Source: Bacillus sp. WMMC1349 (GTDB lineage Bacteria > Bacillota > Bacilli > Bacillales > Bacillaceae). Taken from it: DNA of 64,000 bases. The notes under the pieces are model-generated. The model did not search any database. It was not told the origin of the DNA and saw nothing but the letters and a program-made list of their open reading frames with translations. The translations under genes and the position numbers were made by a program. Within the stretch, counting starts at the first letter, position 1; every line of letters starts with the position of its first letter. Of this stretch, positions 1 to 8,554 are shown piece by piece. The stretch covers positions 2,753,501 through 2,817,500 of the forward strand of contig NZ_JABJUQ010000007.1 of the NCBI RefSeq assembly GCF_013155385.1, in the 5' to 3' direction.

Positions 1-825
1 AGAAATAAAAACAGCAAATAACAACACTCTCTCAATTCCAAACCGCTGAATGAAACCGTTCGCTGCCTTCATAAATGGAGCCTCACTACCGGCTGCAAAC
101 AAAAACGCGATGCCTACCCCGGCAAGTGTACCGCCAATTTCATTAATATAAATTCCGAAATAAATATTGTGAGCTAAAGTCGGGCCCATCATAAAAAAAG
201 CCGCTACTAAAAAAAGAAAGTATTTTTTAATTTTAAGAAGTTCTTTAATCCCTGATTTTAAATTAACCTTCATTGTTTTATTTTCTTTCGGAAGCCTTGA
301 AGCAAATACCGCTGCCAAAATTAAAAAAATCATAAACGTATAAAAAATCACGGAAAGATGAAATGTTTCTGCAAGCCTGCCTATTATAAACACAGCTGCT
401 GCAAACCCAAGGGCTCCCCAGAGCCTGATCGAGCCATAAGGGATCTTAGATTTCTCAGCAAAGTCAATCGCAATACTATCTGAAAGCGGAACAACTGCAC
501 TTTGAAACATCGAAAGTAAGACCATCATCACCATCAGGATTACAAACGAATGTGCAAACGAGAATAAAAATGCAAATATAGCGGTAAATAGTAAAGCCAG
601 CGTTAGCAATACCGTTGGTTTTCGTGTTAAGTCACTTGCCATCCCCCAAATAGGCTGAATGAATATCATAACAACTGGACTGATCGACATGATCAACCCA
701 ATCTGTCCTCCAGATAAGTGGACAGCGTCCTTTAAGTAGACAGACAAGAGCGGAAAAAACGCGCCATAGCCAAAAAAGAATAAAAAATAGAATGAATAAA
801 ACCGCTTACTCATATGTAAGTTCAA
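1..825 (-). CDS. MFS permease, nucleoside/sugar:H+ symporter-like (partial, C-terminus off window)
   Basis: Reading leftward from 825 gives an open frame running off the window, rich in hydrophobic helices (about eight visible). The N-terminus (KRFYSFYFLFFFGYGAFFPLL) and the YGSIRLWGALGF segment are typical of the MFS_1_like group that includes the LacY, HcaT and YwbF types, which import sugars, nucleosides or aromatic acids with protons; the substrate cannot be told. The start is chosen as TTG at 823-825, preceded by GGGAG at usual spacing, giving MNLHMSKRF; the in-frame ATG at 811-813 lies too far from that site. The 3' end is outside the window. Confidence 0.8.
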   Translation of the reverse strand, partial: MNLHMSKRFYSFYFLFFFGYGAFFPLLSVYLKDAVHLSGGQIGLIMSISPVVMIFIQPIWGMASDLTRKPTVLLTLALLFTAIFAFLFSFAHSFVILMVMMVLLSMFQSAVVPLSDSIAIDFAEKSKIPYGSIRLWGALGFAAAVFIIGRLAETFHLSVIFYTFMIFLILAAVFASRLPKENKTMKVNLKSGIKELLKIKKYFLFLVAAFFMMGPTLAHNIYFGIYINEIGGTLAGVGIAFLFAAGSEAPFMKAANGFIQRFGIERVLLFAVFIS

Positions 826-907
826 AATAGCTCCCTCTCCCCTCAACGGTTCCTACACCTATAACTATATGATTTAATTTTGGGTCCGGCAATAGCTCAC
901 ACTAAAT

Positions 908-930
908 AAGCCGGCTTTTTCAGCCGGCTT
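908..930 (-). terminator. Terminator after pepV
   Basis: Inverted repeat AAGCCGGC / GCCGGCTT just beyond the pepV stop, followed on the minus strand by a weak T-rich tract. Confidence 0.6.
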
Positions 931-939
931 TCCATATCA

Positions 940-2331
940 TCACTTTGCCAATTCATACATTGCTTGAGCATACAATGATACTGAACGCAAAAGATCATCA
1001 ATTTCCATATATTCATCTTTTTGGTGAGCCACATCAGGACGACCAGGGAACAGTGGTCCAAAGGCAACGCCTGCTTTTAATGATCGAGCATATGTCGCTC
1101 CGCCGATGGAAATTAAGTCTGCTTTTTCACCGGTTTGCTCATGATATACTTTCTGGAGCGTTTTAATCAGCTGATGATCTTTAGATACATAATGAGGGTG
1201 GCTGTCTTGAAAACTGCTAAGCTCCATTCCTGTTAGTCCTTGCAGTGAGTCTTGAATCGGACCGCTCTTCTTTGTGACCGGATAGCGGATATTAATCCCG
1301 ATCTCGCCACCTTGTTCAGCCTGATAATTCATACGACCAACATTCAAGGTTAGTTCTCCGCTCATTTCATCATCACAGGCAATTCCGATTTTTCTGCCTC
1401 GGGTATCATCGTAAAAAGCTTCATACACTGTTTTCACAAAATGATGACCTGCTGTATCAAGTGTTTGAGTATGTAAAAATGCAGCCAAAATAAGTCCTGC
1501 ATTAACACCGTTATTTGGCTCCATAGCGTGAGCAGATTTTCCGAACACTTTTACGATCACAGTATTGTCTTTTTTCGTCATCTGTCCTTCTCCATGTTTT
1601 TCCTTGACAAATGTGGCAAAAGCCTGTTTAAAGTCATCTGTAACCGTTCCCGAAAGTGTAGCCTCAGCCTCATCTGGAACCATGTTCAGGCGCTTACCAG
1701 CTTGAAATTCTTCCAAAACAAGATTGGCTTTTTTTTCATGTGGGGGACATTTAATTTGTAAAGTTGCATCAATCAGGCCTTTTTCTGCGTAAATAATCGG
1801 AAAATCAGCATCTGGAGCAAAACCAGCCGAAGGCATCTCTTCATGTTGAAAATAATGTTCGACACAGCGCCAATCACTTTCTTCATCAGTTCCAATGATC
1901 AATCTAATTCGTTTTGACAAAGGCAGGTTCAGTTCTTTTAAAATGTTAAGCGCATGAAATGCTGCCATTGTTGGTCCTTTATCATCAAGGGCACCTCTGG
2001 CATAAATGCGTCCATCCCTGATTTCTGCAGCAAACGGAGCGCTTGTCCACCCATCTCCAGGTGGAACGACATCAATATGACAGAGGACACCAATCAGTTC
2101 TTCTCCTTTTCCCCATTCAATATGTCCTGCATACCCATCGAGATTTTTCACACTAAACCCGTGAACTGCTCCCTTGTCCAAAAGAGTTGTCAAACATTTG
2201 TTAATCCCTTCTCCAAAAGGCTTACCAGGTCCTGCAGTTTCTTCATCAAGAACACTGTTCATTTTTAAAAAGTCTTGAATATCGCGAATAATTTCAGCTT
2301 TCCTATTCAATACCTCATTTTCCCAATTCAT
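940..2331 (-). CDS. pepV: Dipeptidase PepV (M20 metallopeptidase)
   Basis: The 463-residue protein has the length of B. subtilis YtjP/PepV. It is a cytoplasmic di-zinc M20 exopeptidase that cleaves dipeptides and some tripeptides. Expected metal and catalytic residues are visible: H85 and D87 in CHIDVVPPGDGW, D116 in GALDDKGP, E150/E151 in GTDEES, D174 in APDAD, and a late His in VAHQKDEY. The start is ATG 2329-2331 behind GGAAGGGTG; a longer frame upstream has no ribosome site and would cover the pbuO promoter region. It is transcribed divergently from pbuO. The assignment is firm. Confidence 0.93.
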   Translation of the reverse strand: MNWENEVLNRKAEIIRDIQDFLKMNSVLDEETAGPGKPFGEGINKCLTTLLDKGAVHGFSVKNLDGYAGHIEWGKGEELIGVLCHIDVVPPGDGWTSAPFAAEIRDGRIYARGALDDKGPTMAAFHALNILKELNLPLSKRIRLIIGTDEESDWRCVEHYFQHEEMPSAGFAPDADFPIIYAEKGLIDATLQIKCPPHEKKANLVLEEFQAGKRLNMVPDEAEATLSGTVTDDFKQAFATFVKEKHGEGQMTKKDNTVIVKVFGKSAHAMEPNNGVNAGLILAAFLHTQTLDTAGHHFVKTVYEAFYDDTRGRKIGIACDDEMSGELTLNVGRMNYQAEQGGEIGINIRYPVTKKSGPIQDSLQGLTGMELSSFQDSHPHYVSKDHQLIKTLQKVYHEQTGEKADLISIGGATYARSLKAGVAFGPLFPGRPDVAHQKDEYMEIDDLLRSVSLYAQAMYELAK

Positions 2332-2370
2332 TTTTTCACCCTTCCTTTCATGTAAAAAGCAAAAAAACAC

Positions 2371-2424
2371 TTGCAAAATCCAATTATAACGAATATTATA
2401 GATCTTGTTTTGATATAACGTTCG
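2371..2424 (+). promoter_or_regulatory. SigA promoter with overlapping PurR-type dyad upstream of pbuO
   Basis: TTGCAA (2371-2376), 17-bp spacer and TATTAT (2394-2399) form a SigA promoter. A CGAA box at 2390-2393 and an inverted TTCG at 2421-2424, with A/T-rich flanks, have the inverted two-PurBox arrangement known for PurR control of purine genes in Bacillus. pbuO is a PurR target in B. subtilis, so the site fits the gene. Binding is inferred. Confidence 0.6.
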
Positions 2425-2439
2425 ATATTGGAGGAAATA

Positions 2440-3747
2440 ATGTTTAATATAAAAGAAAACCAAACCACAGTTAAAAAAGAAATTTTAGCGGGTATCACAA
2501 CCTTCTTTACAATGGTTTATATCGTTGTTGTGAATCCTAGCATTCTATCTGGGACTGGTATACCTTTTGATCAAGTATTCACCGCAACGATTATTGCCGC
2601 TGTCGTAGGTACGCTTTGGATGGCGCTGTCAGCCAATTTTCCGATTGCAATTGCACCAGGGATGGGACTTAATGCATATTTTGCCGTTTCTGTTGTTGGC
2701 GCTTCACATGGTGAAATTACGTACCACACAGCATTTAGTGCTGTATTTACAGCAGGTATTCTCTTTATTATCTTATCGTTAACACCTCTAAGAAAACAAC
2801 TGATCGAATCAATTCCTGCTAATTTAAAACATGGGATCACAGCCGGAATTGGATTGTTTATTGCATTTGTTGGTTTGAAAGGGGCGGGCATCATCACAGC
2901 AAATAAAGCCAATTTAATTGGTCTTGGTGATCTCCATTCACCTGCAGTCATTTTAACATTGGTCGGTCTAGCTTTTTCCGTCGTTCTGATGGTGATGAAT
3001 GTCAATGGTGCTCTTTTTTATGGAATGATCTTGACTGGGCTGATTGCCTTTTTCACTGGTCAACTTCACTTTGACCAAGGAATTCTCTCAATGCCTCATT
3101 TACCTGAAAAACTCATTGTCACAAATCCTTTTGCTGCTTTTGGCGATGTGATTCATTATGGGCTTTACTCAGTTGTTTTTTCATTCTTACTCGTTACGAT
3201 CTTTGATACAACAGGAACAATGATCGGAGTTGCTGAACAAGCAGGACTGATGAAAAACAATAAGCTCCCAAATGCAAAAAAAGCCCTACTGGCTGACTCT
3301 ACAGCAACGACAATCGGTGCTATGTTCGGGACAAGTCCGACAACTGCCTATATCGAGTCATCAGCAGGGGTTGCTGCGGGCGGAAGAACGGGACTGACTT
3401 CATTAACAGTAGCAGTTCTCTTTGGAGCCGCATTATTTTTCAGCCCGCTTGTCAGCGCTGTTTCTGGAATTGCTGCCATTACTTCACCTGCTTTAATTAT
3501 TGTAGGCAGCATGATGATCGGTGCTGTTACAAATATCCGTTGGAAAGAGCTTGATGAAGCATTCCCAGCCTTTCTTGTCATCCTGACAATGCCACTCACA
3601 TCCAGCATTGCTACAGGTATTTCACTAGGCTTTATTTCATATCCTTTAGTAAAAGTGGCAAAAGGCAAATGGCGTGAGATTCATCCGCTTATTCTTGTGT
3701 TTGCCGTCCTATTTTTCATTCACCTGTTCTTTTTGGAAGGTCATTAA
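2440..3747 (+). CDS. pbuO: Hypoxanthine/guanine permease PbuO (AzgA-type)
   Basis: A 435-residue polytopic membrane protein with about 12 hydrophobic segments and the AzgA/NCS2-like signatures FTMVYIVVVNPSIL, PGMGLNAYF and TTAYIESSAG. It imports hypoxanthine and guanine with protons for purine salvage. The start is ATG 2440 behind GGAGGAAATA; an ATG 12 bases upstream overlaps the ribosome site. It sits next to pepV as in B. subtilis (ytiP-ytjP) but divergently transcribed. Likely PurR-repressed from the dyad just upstream. Confidence 0.92.
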   Translation: MFNIKENQTTVKKEILAGITTFFTMVYIVVVNPSILSGTGIPFDQVFTATIIAAVVGTLWMALSANFPIAIAPGMGLNAYFAVSVVGASHGEITYHTAFSAVFTAGILFIILSLTPLRKQLIESIPANLKHGITAGIGLFIAFVGLKGAGIITANKANLIGLGDLHSPAVILTLVGLAFSVVLMVMNVNGALFYGMILTGLIAFFTGQLHFDQGILSMPHLPEKLIVTNPFAAFGDVIHYGLYSVVFSFLLVTIFDTTGTMIGVAEQAGLMKNNKLPNAKKALLADSTATTIGAMFGTSPTTAYIESSAGVAAGGRTGLTSLTVAVLFGAALFFSPLVSAVSGIAAITSPALIIVGSMMIGAVTNIRWKELDEAFPAFLVILTMPLTSSIATGISLGFISYPLVKVAKGKWREIHPLILVFAVLFFIHLFFLEGH

Positions 3748-3784
3748 ATCACAAAACTCTAAGTGAACAATCCATTGTTTCATG

Positions 3785-3828
3785 AAAAAAAGGTGTTTGC
3801 CTACTATTTGTAGTGCATCACCTTTTTT
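3785..3828 (+). terminator. Terminator after pbuO
   Basis: Stem AAAAAGGTG / CACCTTTTTT with a poly-T tail 40 bases after the pbuO stop. Confidence 0.8.
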
Positions 3829-3851
3829 AAATATCGATATCTTATTGAAGG

Positions 3852-3932
3852 TGGTCCTGAAAGTAGTGTGAATTGCTCGCTTTCCGCAGGAGTCTCACCA
3901 TTCCCCTGATTTATGTTGAAAAAGGCAACTCC
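3852..3932 (+). repeat. Short internal-deletion copy (I) of the GGGGCTGTCC hairpin element
   Basis: About 80 bp. It keeps both ends of the dispersed element (GGTCCTGAAAGTAGTGTG on the left, GATTTATGTTGAAAAAGGC then AACTCC on the right) but the centre is missing: GCTCGCTTTCCGC is joined directly to AGGAGTCTCACC. It lies between the convergent genes pbuO and the CNNM gene. Confidence 0.75.
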
Positions 3933-4075
3933 ATTTTGCGGATATTTTCACCGAAAGTCTGATTTATTTTATGGTAAAAATGCCCCATCCCTTGAAAGGT
4001 TGTCAGCCAAATTTATACTGTAAGTATCGATCATTTCTCGTTTAGGTCGTTAAAAATAAAAAATGCACCTTGCAC

Positions 4076-5443
4076 TTAGCTAGATGCACCATTGTTGTCT
4101 TCATCTTCAGGCTTTTTCGTCATTTCAATTTTCACTTTACTAATTTTTCGTTCGTCAACTTCTTCTACTCTAAATACTGCGCCTCCATATTCAATTACCG
4201 GATTCTCGCCTTTCAATGGTATTCTGCCAAGCTGTCCAATCAAAAAACCACTGAGCGTATCATATTCCTCGTATGGAAATTTGAAATTGACTTGTTCGCG
4301 AAGATCTCTTAGATTGACAATACCATTCACAATATAAGTGCTTGGATCAATTTTTTCGATTTCCTTATCTTCCTCATCATGTTCGTCAAAAATGTTACCT
4401 ACAATTTCTTCAAGTAAATCCTCGATGGTTACAATACCAGCGGTTCCGCCATACTCGTCAATTGCGATAGCAATATGAACCTTGTACTTTTGCAATTCTT
4501 TAAATAATAAATCAATTTTTTTAGAAGTCGGAACAAAATAAGGTGTACGTGAAATTTTGCTTACCTCTAATTCTGATTCCCCACCATGTTCAATGAAGTC
4601 TAATAAGTCTTTAACGTGAAGAATTCCCACAATGTTATCAATATTTCCTTCAAATACGGGAATCCTCGTATATTTTTCAATGTTGATTAGTTTTATGACT
4701 TCATTTAAAGGCATATCGAGAGAAACACCCACAACATGGCTTCGGTGGGTCATGATATCGCTAACTGTTTTGTTGTCAAATTCAAAAATGTTGTTTATCA
4801 TCAACCGTTCAGTTTCTTGAATCGTTCCGTTCTCATTACCTACATCCACCATCATTCTGATTTCTTCTTCAGTTACTTCCTCTTTATTATCGTTTGGATC
4901 AACTCCTGCAAGCCGAACAAGAGAATTCGTAGAAACTGTTAAAAGTTTTACGAAAGGAAAAGAAATCTTCGACAATAGCGTTAACGGCATAATTGTAAAC
5001 ATTGCAATTGGTTCAGCTTTTTGCAATGCAAGTCGTTTTGGGACAAGCTCACCTAATACAAGAGTAAAATAAGACAACAGAAGCGTTATAAGGATAACGG
5101 AAATAAGTTCTAACGTTTCAATCCGTAATGGGACATTAGCGGATTGTAATAAATTTGCCATCCTGCCTGCAAAACTTTCTGCTGCAAACGCACTTGCCAA
5201 AAATCCAGCCAAGGTAATTCCAATTTGAATTGTAGCTAGGAAACGACTCGGTTCACTCAGAAGATTTTGCAATAATTTTGCCTTTTTATGTCCTTCTTCA
5301 GCCATCGCCTTCATTTTATTATCATTCAATGAAATAAGTGCGATTTCTGAAGCAGCAAAAAAGGCGTTAAGTACAATGAGTACTAGTAAAATCATGATTT
5401 CAGTTAGCAATTGTTTCATCTCCCACCAAAATAAATTCATCAA
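4076..5443 (-). CDS. CNNM/CBS-pair/CorC_HlyC membrane protein (hemolysin-like, probable divalent cation exporter)
   Basis: 455 residues: an N-terminal DUF21/CNNM membrane domain with four hydrophobic helices (residues 10-190, including NAFFAASEIALISLND and TLVLGELVPKRLAL), a CBS pair (about 210-345, VSDIMTHRSHVV and GGTAGIVTIEDLLEEIVGNI) and a C-terminal CorC_HlyC domain. The family includes B. subtilis YhdP (MpfA), YugS and YqhB, involved in Mg2+ or Mn2+ export; which paralogue this is cannot be settled by eye. The start is uncertain: ATG at 5443 has only a weak ribosome site, and M9 (ATGAAACAATTG) is preceded by GGTGGGAG but very closely. No magnesium riboswitch was recognised upstream. Confidence 0.82.
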   Translation of the reverse strand: MMNLFWWEMKQLLTEIMILLVLIVLNAFFAASEIALISLNDNKMKAMAEEGHKKAKLLQNLLSEPSRFLATIQIGITLAGFLASAFAAESFAGRMANLLQSANVPLRIETLELISVILITLLLSYFTLVLGELVPKRLALQKAEPIAMFTIMPLTLLSKISFPFVKLLTVSTNSLVRLAGVDPNDNKEEVTEEEIRMMVDVGNENGTIQETERLMINNIFEFDNKTVSDIMTHRSHVVGVSLDMPLNEVIKLINIEKYTRIPVFEGNIDNIVGILHVKDLLDFIEHGGESELEVSKISRTPYFVPTSKKIDLLFKELQKYKVHIAIAIDEYGGTAGIVTIEDLLEEIVGNIFDEHDEEDKEIEKIDPSTYIVNGIVNLRDLREQVNFKFPYEEYDTLSGFLIGQLGRIPLKGENPVIEYGGAVFRVEEVDERKISKVKIEMTKKPEDEDNNGASS

Positions 5444-5796
5444 TCAGCTCGTGAATCTTTACTATTTTTAGTCGTTCTTAACGATGAAAGTAAACATTTT
5501 TTATGTTGCAACCTCAAATATTCCTTAACTCGCCACCAATTAGCTTGTGCAAAAATGGAGCAAATTATATTGTAATCATTTAGACATGAACGATGGCTGG
5601 ACCCGTAGGTACAAGCAATTAGTGTGGGATCAGCAGAGGGTCAAACAGCTTATTGTTCCACCTATTCATACATCAACAAGCTAAAAGTAAGATGAAGAGA
5701 GAGTGCAGAATTGTAAAATCATGAAGGATGATCTAGTTAAAGGAAAAAGAGGATTCTTGTGAAGGGGCAATTATGATTGTCTCACAAAAATGAAAA
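5444..5796. other. Gene-free stretch
   Basis: No convincing gene. A plus-strand reading of 32 codons from 5587 to 5685 lacks a ribosome site, and short open bits follow it to about 5790. The stretch may hold the CNNM promoter (minus-strand TATAAT about 5566) and worn-down coding sequence. Confidence 0.3.
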
Positions 5797-5828
5797 GGCC
5801 TCAGCCCGATCACATACAGACTAAAGCC
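5797..5828 (-). terminator. Terminator after ythQ
   Basis: On the minus strand GGCTTTAG pairs (with wobbles) with CTGAGGCC, followed by TTTTCATTTTT. Confidence 0.6.
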
Positions 5829-5877
5829 GTATAAAAAATTTTGATACCTTCCAATGATCTATTTAGGAAGACCTCTT

Positions 5878-7032
5878 TCAAAAAAGTGAAACACCGCCAA
5901 ATGTACTAATAATTGAAACAAGACAGCACCAGGTTAAACCTGGATAATATATCCAATTTATACAATTGCGCCTAGCTTCATAAAATGCTTCACTATCATG
6001 ATCAGCACCTAATAAATAAGAATGTTCCATCACCTTATCAAACTGGATTGATATTAGATGATGATAAACATAAGCAAAAAGTAATATAGCCATTAGTTTC
6101 ATCCAGATCGGTCCTAAGATGATAAGCGCGGTAAAGCCGCCGATTATTCGAAAAAGCTGTCCTTTATAATCATCATGTCGAAGAAACACTTTGAAAAACA
6201 CTTCTCGATATCCATTTTTAATCGTTCGTATCTTAAAGAGTTTTTGTGATTTTGAAAAAAATAATCTCGGCTTTTTTGATCTTGCTTTTTTATCTATCTT
6301 CGGAACAGTTCCATTTTGGTCTAACGATAAAAAAAGGTTAACAAATCTAAGTTTATGATCTATCTCTTTTTCAACCTCTTGATAAAATACAAATAAGTGT
6401 GAGAGTGAATCAATACAGATTTTCACCGCTGTTGTAGCAAGCACCAATCCAACAATCAGGATGAAATAAACAGAAGTTGATAACACGACTGCACAGCCTC
6501 CAAGAAAAACAGCTAAAACCTGTTCAATAAGGGCTTTTTTTGTATTTCTCACTAAACACTTTCGCTTTACAGCGATAATAAACAAATTAACACTAAAATA
6601 GAAAAAGAAAATCGTCATACAATCAAACAAGTTAAAAGGAAACAGCTTGACTAATATAGGTGTAAATAGTGCAAACAATATCAGCCATTTGCATATCTGA
6701 ATCAATAAACAATAGATCGCTCCACACCTTTTCATCTCAACAATGAGTGTCTTTTTTTGTAAAAGATAAAGCTGATCTGCTTCCATGAGAAGCGTCCTGA
6801 TAGATCCAAACAGCGTGAAAATAGAAGGCATTAATAAAATAAGCTTGCTAAACCAAACACCAGTCGATAAGACAGAACCATTCAGCAAGCTGATATACTG
6901 GTATCCTCCGATTGCAATCACAGGTAAAATGAGATATAAAGCAATCGTCCAATCAATAACCAAACCTAATACCCGAAGCTGATATCGGCAGTCAGCCTTC
7001 AGCCTGGTTAAAAACAATCTCCTCCCATTCAT
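5878..7032 (-). CDS. ythQ: ABC transporter permease YthQ (EcsB-like)
   Basis: A 384-residue membrane protein with six or more hydrophobic segments and a charged cytoplasmic middle (about 235-275, KKARSKKPRLFFSK). Layout and position match YthQ, an EcsB-family permease that works with the ATPase YthP. The start ATG overlaps the ythP stop by 4 bases (ATGA), so the two are translationally coupled. The substrate is unknown. In B. subtilis ythPQ lies in the same neighbourhood next to ytzE. Confidence 0.82.
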   Translation of the reverse strand: MNGRRLFLTRLKADCRYQLRVLGLVIDWTIALYLILPVIAIGGYQYISLLNGSVLSTGVWFSKLILLMPSIFTLFGSIRTLLMEADQLYLLQKKTLIVEMKRCGAIYCLLIQICKWLILFALFTPILVKLFPFNLFDCMTIFFFYFSVNLFIIAVKRKCLVRNTKKALIEQVLAVFLGGCAVVLSTSVYFILIVGLVLATTAVKICIDSLSHLFVFYQEVEKEIDHKLRFVNLFLSLDQNGTVPKIDKKARSKKPRLFFSKSQKLFKIRTIKNGYREVFFKVFLRHDDYKGQLFRIIGGFTALIILGPIWMKLMAILLFAYVYHHLISIQFDKVMEHSYLLGADHDSEAFYEARRNCINWIYYPGLTWCCLVSIISTFGGVSLF

Positions 7033-7736
7033 AGAGATCTACCCTTTATAGCAAAATAAAAACAATCGAGCAACGAACCTTGTGAAATACCGGTTTTCTC
7101 ACGGAGTTCTCCAAGTGTGCCTTCCATAAGTAAACAGCCATTTGAAAGAAGTAAAAAGCGATCACAGATTTTTTCTGCAGTGTCAAGCACATGTGTACAG
7201 AGCAAAATCCCCTTCCCTCTCCTTTGCTCTTCTTTCAGCATGTCCAAAAACAAGCGATTTGCGATTGGATCAAGTCCAATAAATGGCTCATCAATAATAT
7301 ACATATCAGGTTTCATTAAAAAGGCATGAATTAACATCAGTTTTTGCTGCATTCCCTTTGAAAAGGTTCCAGGATATTCGTGAATCACCTGTTCGAGTGA
7401 AAATTGTTCGATGAGCTGATTTGCTCTACTATAAAAAGCAGACTCCTCTTCTTGTAAAAATGTCCCTAAAGCTATGATGTGCTCCCATAGTGTCAATTCG
7501 TCGTAAAAACTCGGTTGTTCCGGTATATATGCATATTTTGATGTTCCATTCCAGTAAATATTTCCTTTTACATGTTTTGTTAAACCGAGAATCGTCTTAA
7601 TTGTCGTGCTTTTTCCAGCTCCATTTGGACCGATTAATCCGACTAATTCACCTTCCCCAACAGAAAATTGAATATTTTCAATTGTTGGTTGTTCTTCATC
7701 ATAACCTGCCTTTTCAATATGTACACAAAGTTTCAT
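7029..7736 (-). CDS. ythP: ABC transporter ATP-binding protein YthP
   Basis: A 235-residue ATPase subunit: Walker A GPNGAGKST (residues 36-44), a degenerate signature GTFSKGMQQKLML, Walker B MYIIDEPFIGLDP and a switch His in LCTHVLDTAE. The start is ATG at 7734-7736, six bases after GGGGTGA; the TTG one codon upstream is too close. It is the first gene of the ythPQ operon, divergent from ytzE. Confidence 0.87.
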   Translation of the reverse strand: MKLCVHIEKAGYDEEQPTIENIQFSVGEGELVGLIGPNGAGKSTTIKTILGLTKHVKGNIYWNGTSKYAYIPEQPSFYDELTLWEHIIALGTFLQEEESAFYSRANQLIEQFSLEQVIHEYPGTFSKGMQQKLMLIHAFLMKPDMYIIDEPFIGLDPIANRLFLDMLKEEQRRGKGILLCTHVLDTAEKICDRFLLLSNGCLLMEGTLGELREKTGISQGSLLDCFYFAIKGRSL

Positions 7737-7986
7737 CAAATATCACCCCAGTTATGATGTACGTATTTATGCGAAAGAAGTTCGGTCTCATTCGTCAGCT
7801 TTTTTTGATTTTCATTATTTCATACATTTGGTTACGTCTTTTTTCTGGATATTTATCTAGTAGATCGTGTATAATATTTATTGATCGTTTTATAGAAATA
7901 CTTGTTTGTCGTCCATGCTGTATTTTGAAGTCGTAAGTAAGTTGTGGTAGTCAAGTCCATTCGATCATATGATAGGGAGTGGTTGT

Positions 7987-8208
7987 TTGAAACCTTCAAC
8001 AAACCGTATGCTTACCAGAATCAAATCAGTTTACATGTTCATTCAAGAAAAGGGACTCGTTACAACCCAAGAACTGGTTGATGAATTTGGCATTACACCA
8101 AGAACCATCCAGCGTGATCTGAATGTGTTAGCTTACAATGATTTAGTTCACAGCCCTTGCAGAGGCAAATGGGAAACTACAAGAAAGAAAGTAAAGATCT
8201 CTTCATAA
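7987..8208 (+). CDS. ytzE: Small DeoR-type transcriptional regulator YtzE
   Basis: A 73-residue protein that is little more than a DeoR-family winged helix-turn-helix (LTRIKSVYMFIQEKGLVTTQELVDEF, then TPRTIQRDLNVL). It is near-identical in plan to B. subtilis YtzE and has no effector domain. The start is TTG at 7987, seven bases after GGGAG; this gives MKPSTNRML as in YtzE. It is divergent from ythP, which is a reasonable but unproven target. Confidence 0.88.
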   Translation: MKPSTNRMLTRIKSVYMFIQEKGLVTTQELVDEFGITPRTIQRDLNVLAYNDLVHSPCRGKWETTRKKVKISS

Positions 8209-8292
8209 AAATATTCAGAAAAATAGAACATTAATTGAACATATGCTATTAAGAACTTCGAAAACTGACTTTCACAAACGATTCTGTCTTTC

Positions 8293-8316
8293 AGACACTC
8301 ATCCCTCTGAGTGTCT
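8293..8316 (+). terminator. Terminator after ytzE
   Basis: Perfect 9-bp stem AGACACTCA / TGAGTGTCT followed by TTTATTTTT. Confidence 0.9.
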
Positions 8317-8486
8317 TTTATTTTTAGTTCTGATGTGATGATAATACATATCGATCTTAGCAAGTTGTCAAGTCCTGAACGGTATGATATCACACTTGCG
8401 GATGAAGATTTTCATTCTTCAGAATTTCTTCAAAATGATTAAACTTCAGATTTTTCATAACATACACGAATGCATAATAAATAAAA
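8317..8486. other. Gene-free stretch with a coding-like relic
   Basis: Between the ytzE and ytgP terminators. A plus-strand reading of 34 codons (8338-8442) contains the protein-like string YDITLADEDFHSSEFLQND but has no clear ribosome site; it may be the tail of a lost gene. Confidence 0.25.
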
Positions 8487-8548
8487 AGTCCCCTAGAAGT
8501 GAAAGCCAATACTCATGAAGCGATTGAACGATCTACTTAAAGAGGACT
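8487..8548 (-). terminator. Terminator after ytgP
   Basis: Long imperfect stem on the minus strand: AGTCCTCTTTAAG ... CTTCTAGGGGACT followed by TTTTATTTATT. Confidence 0.65.
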
Positions 8549-8554
8549 AAATCA

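Noticed and set aside
5587..5685. 32-codon ORF upstream of the CNNM gene
   Set aside because: No ribosome site and no recognisable sequence; kept only as a note in the gene-free stretch.
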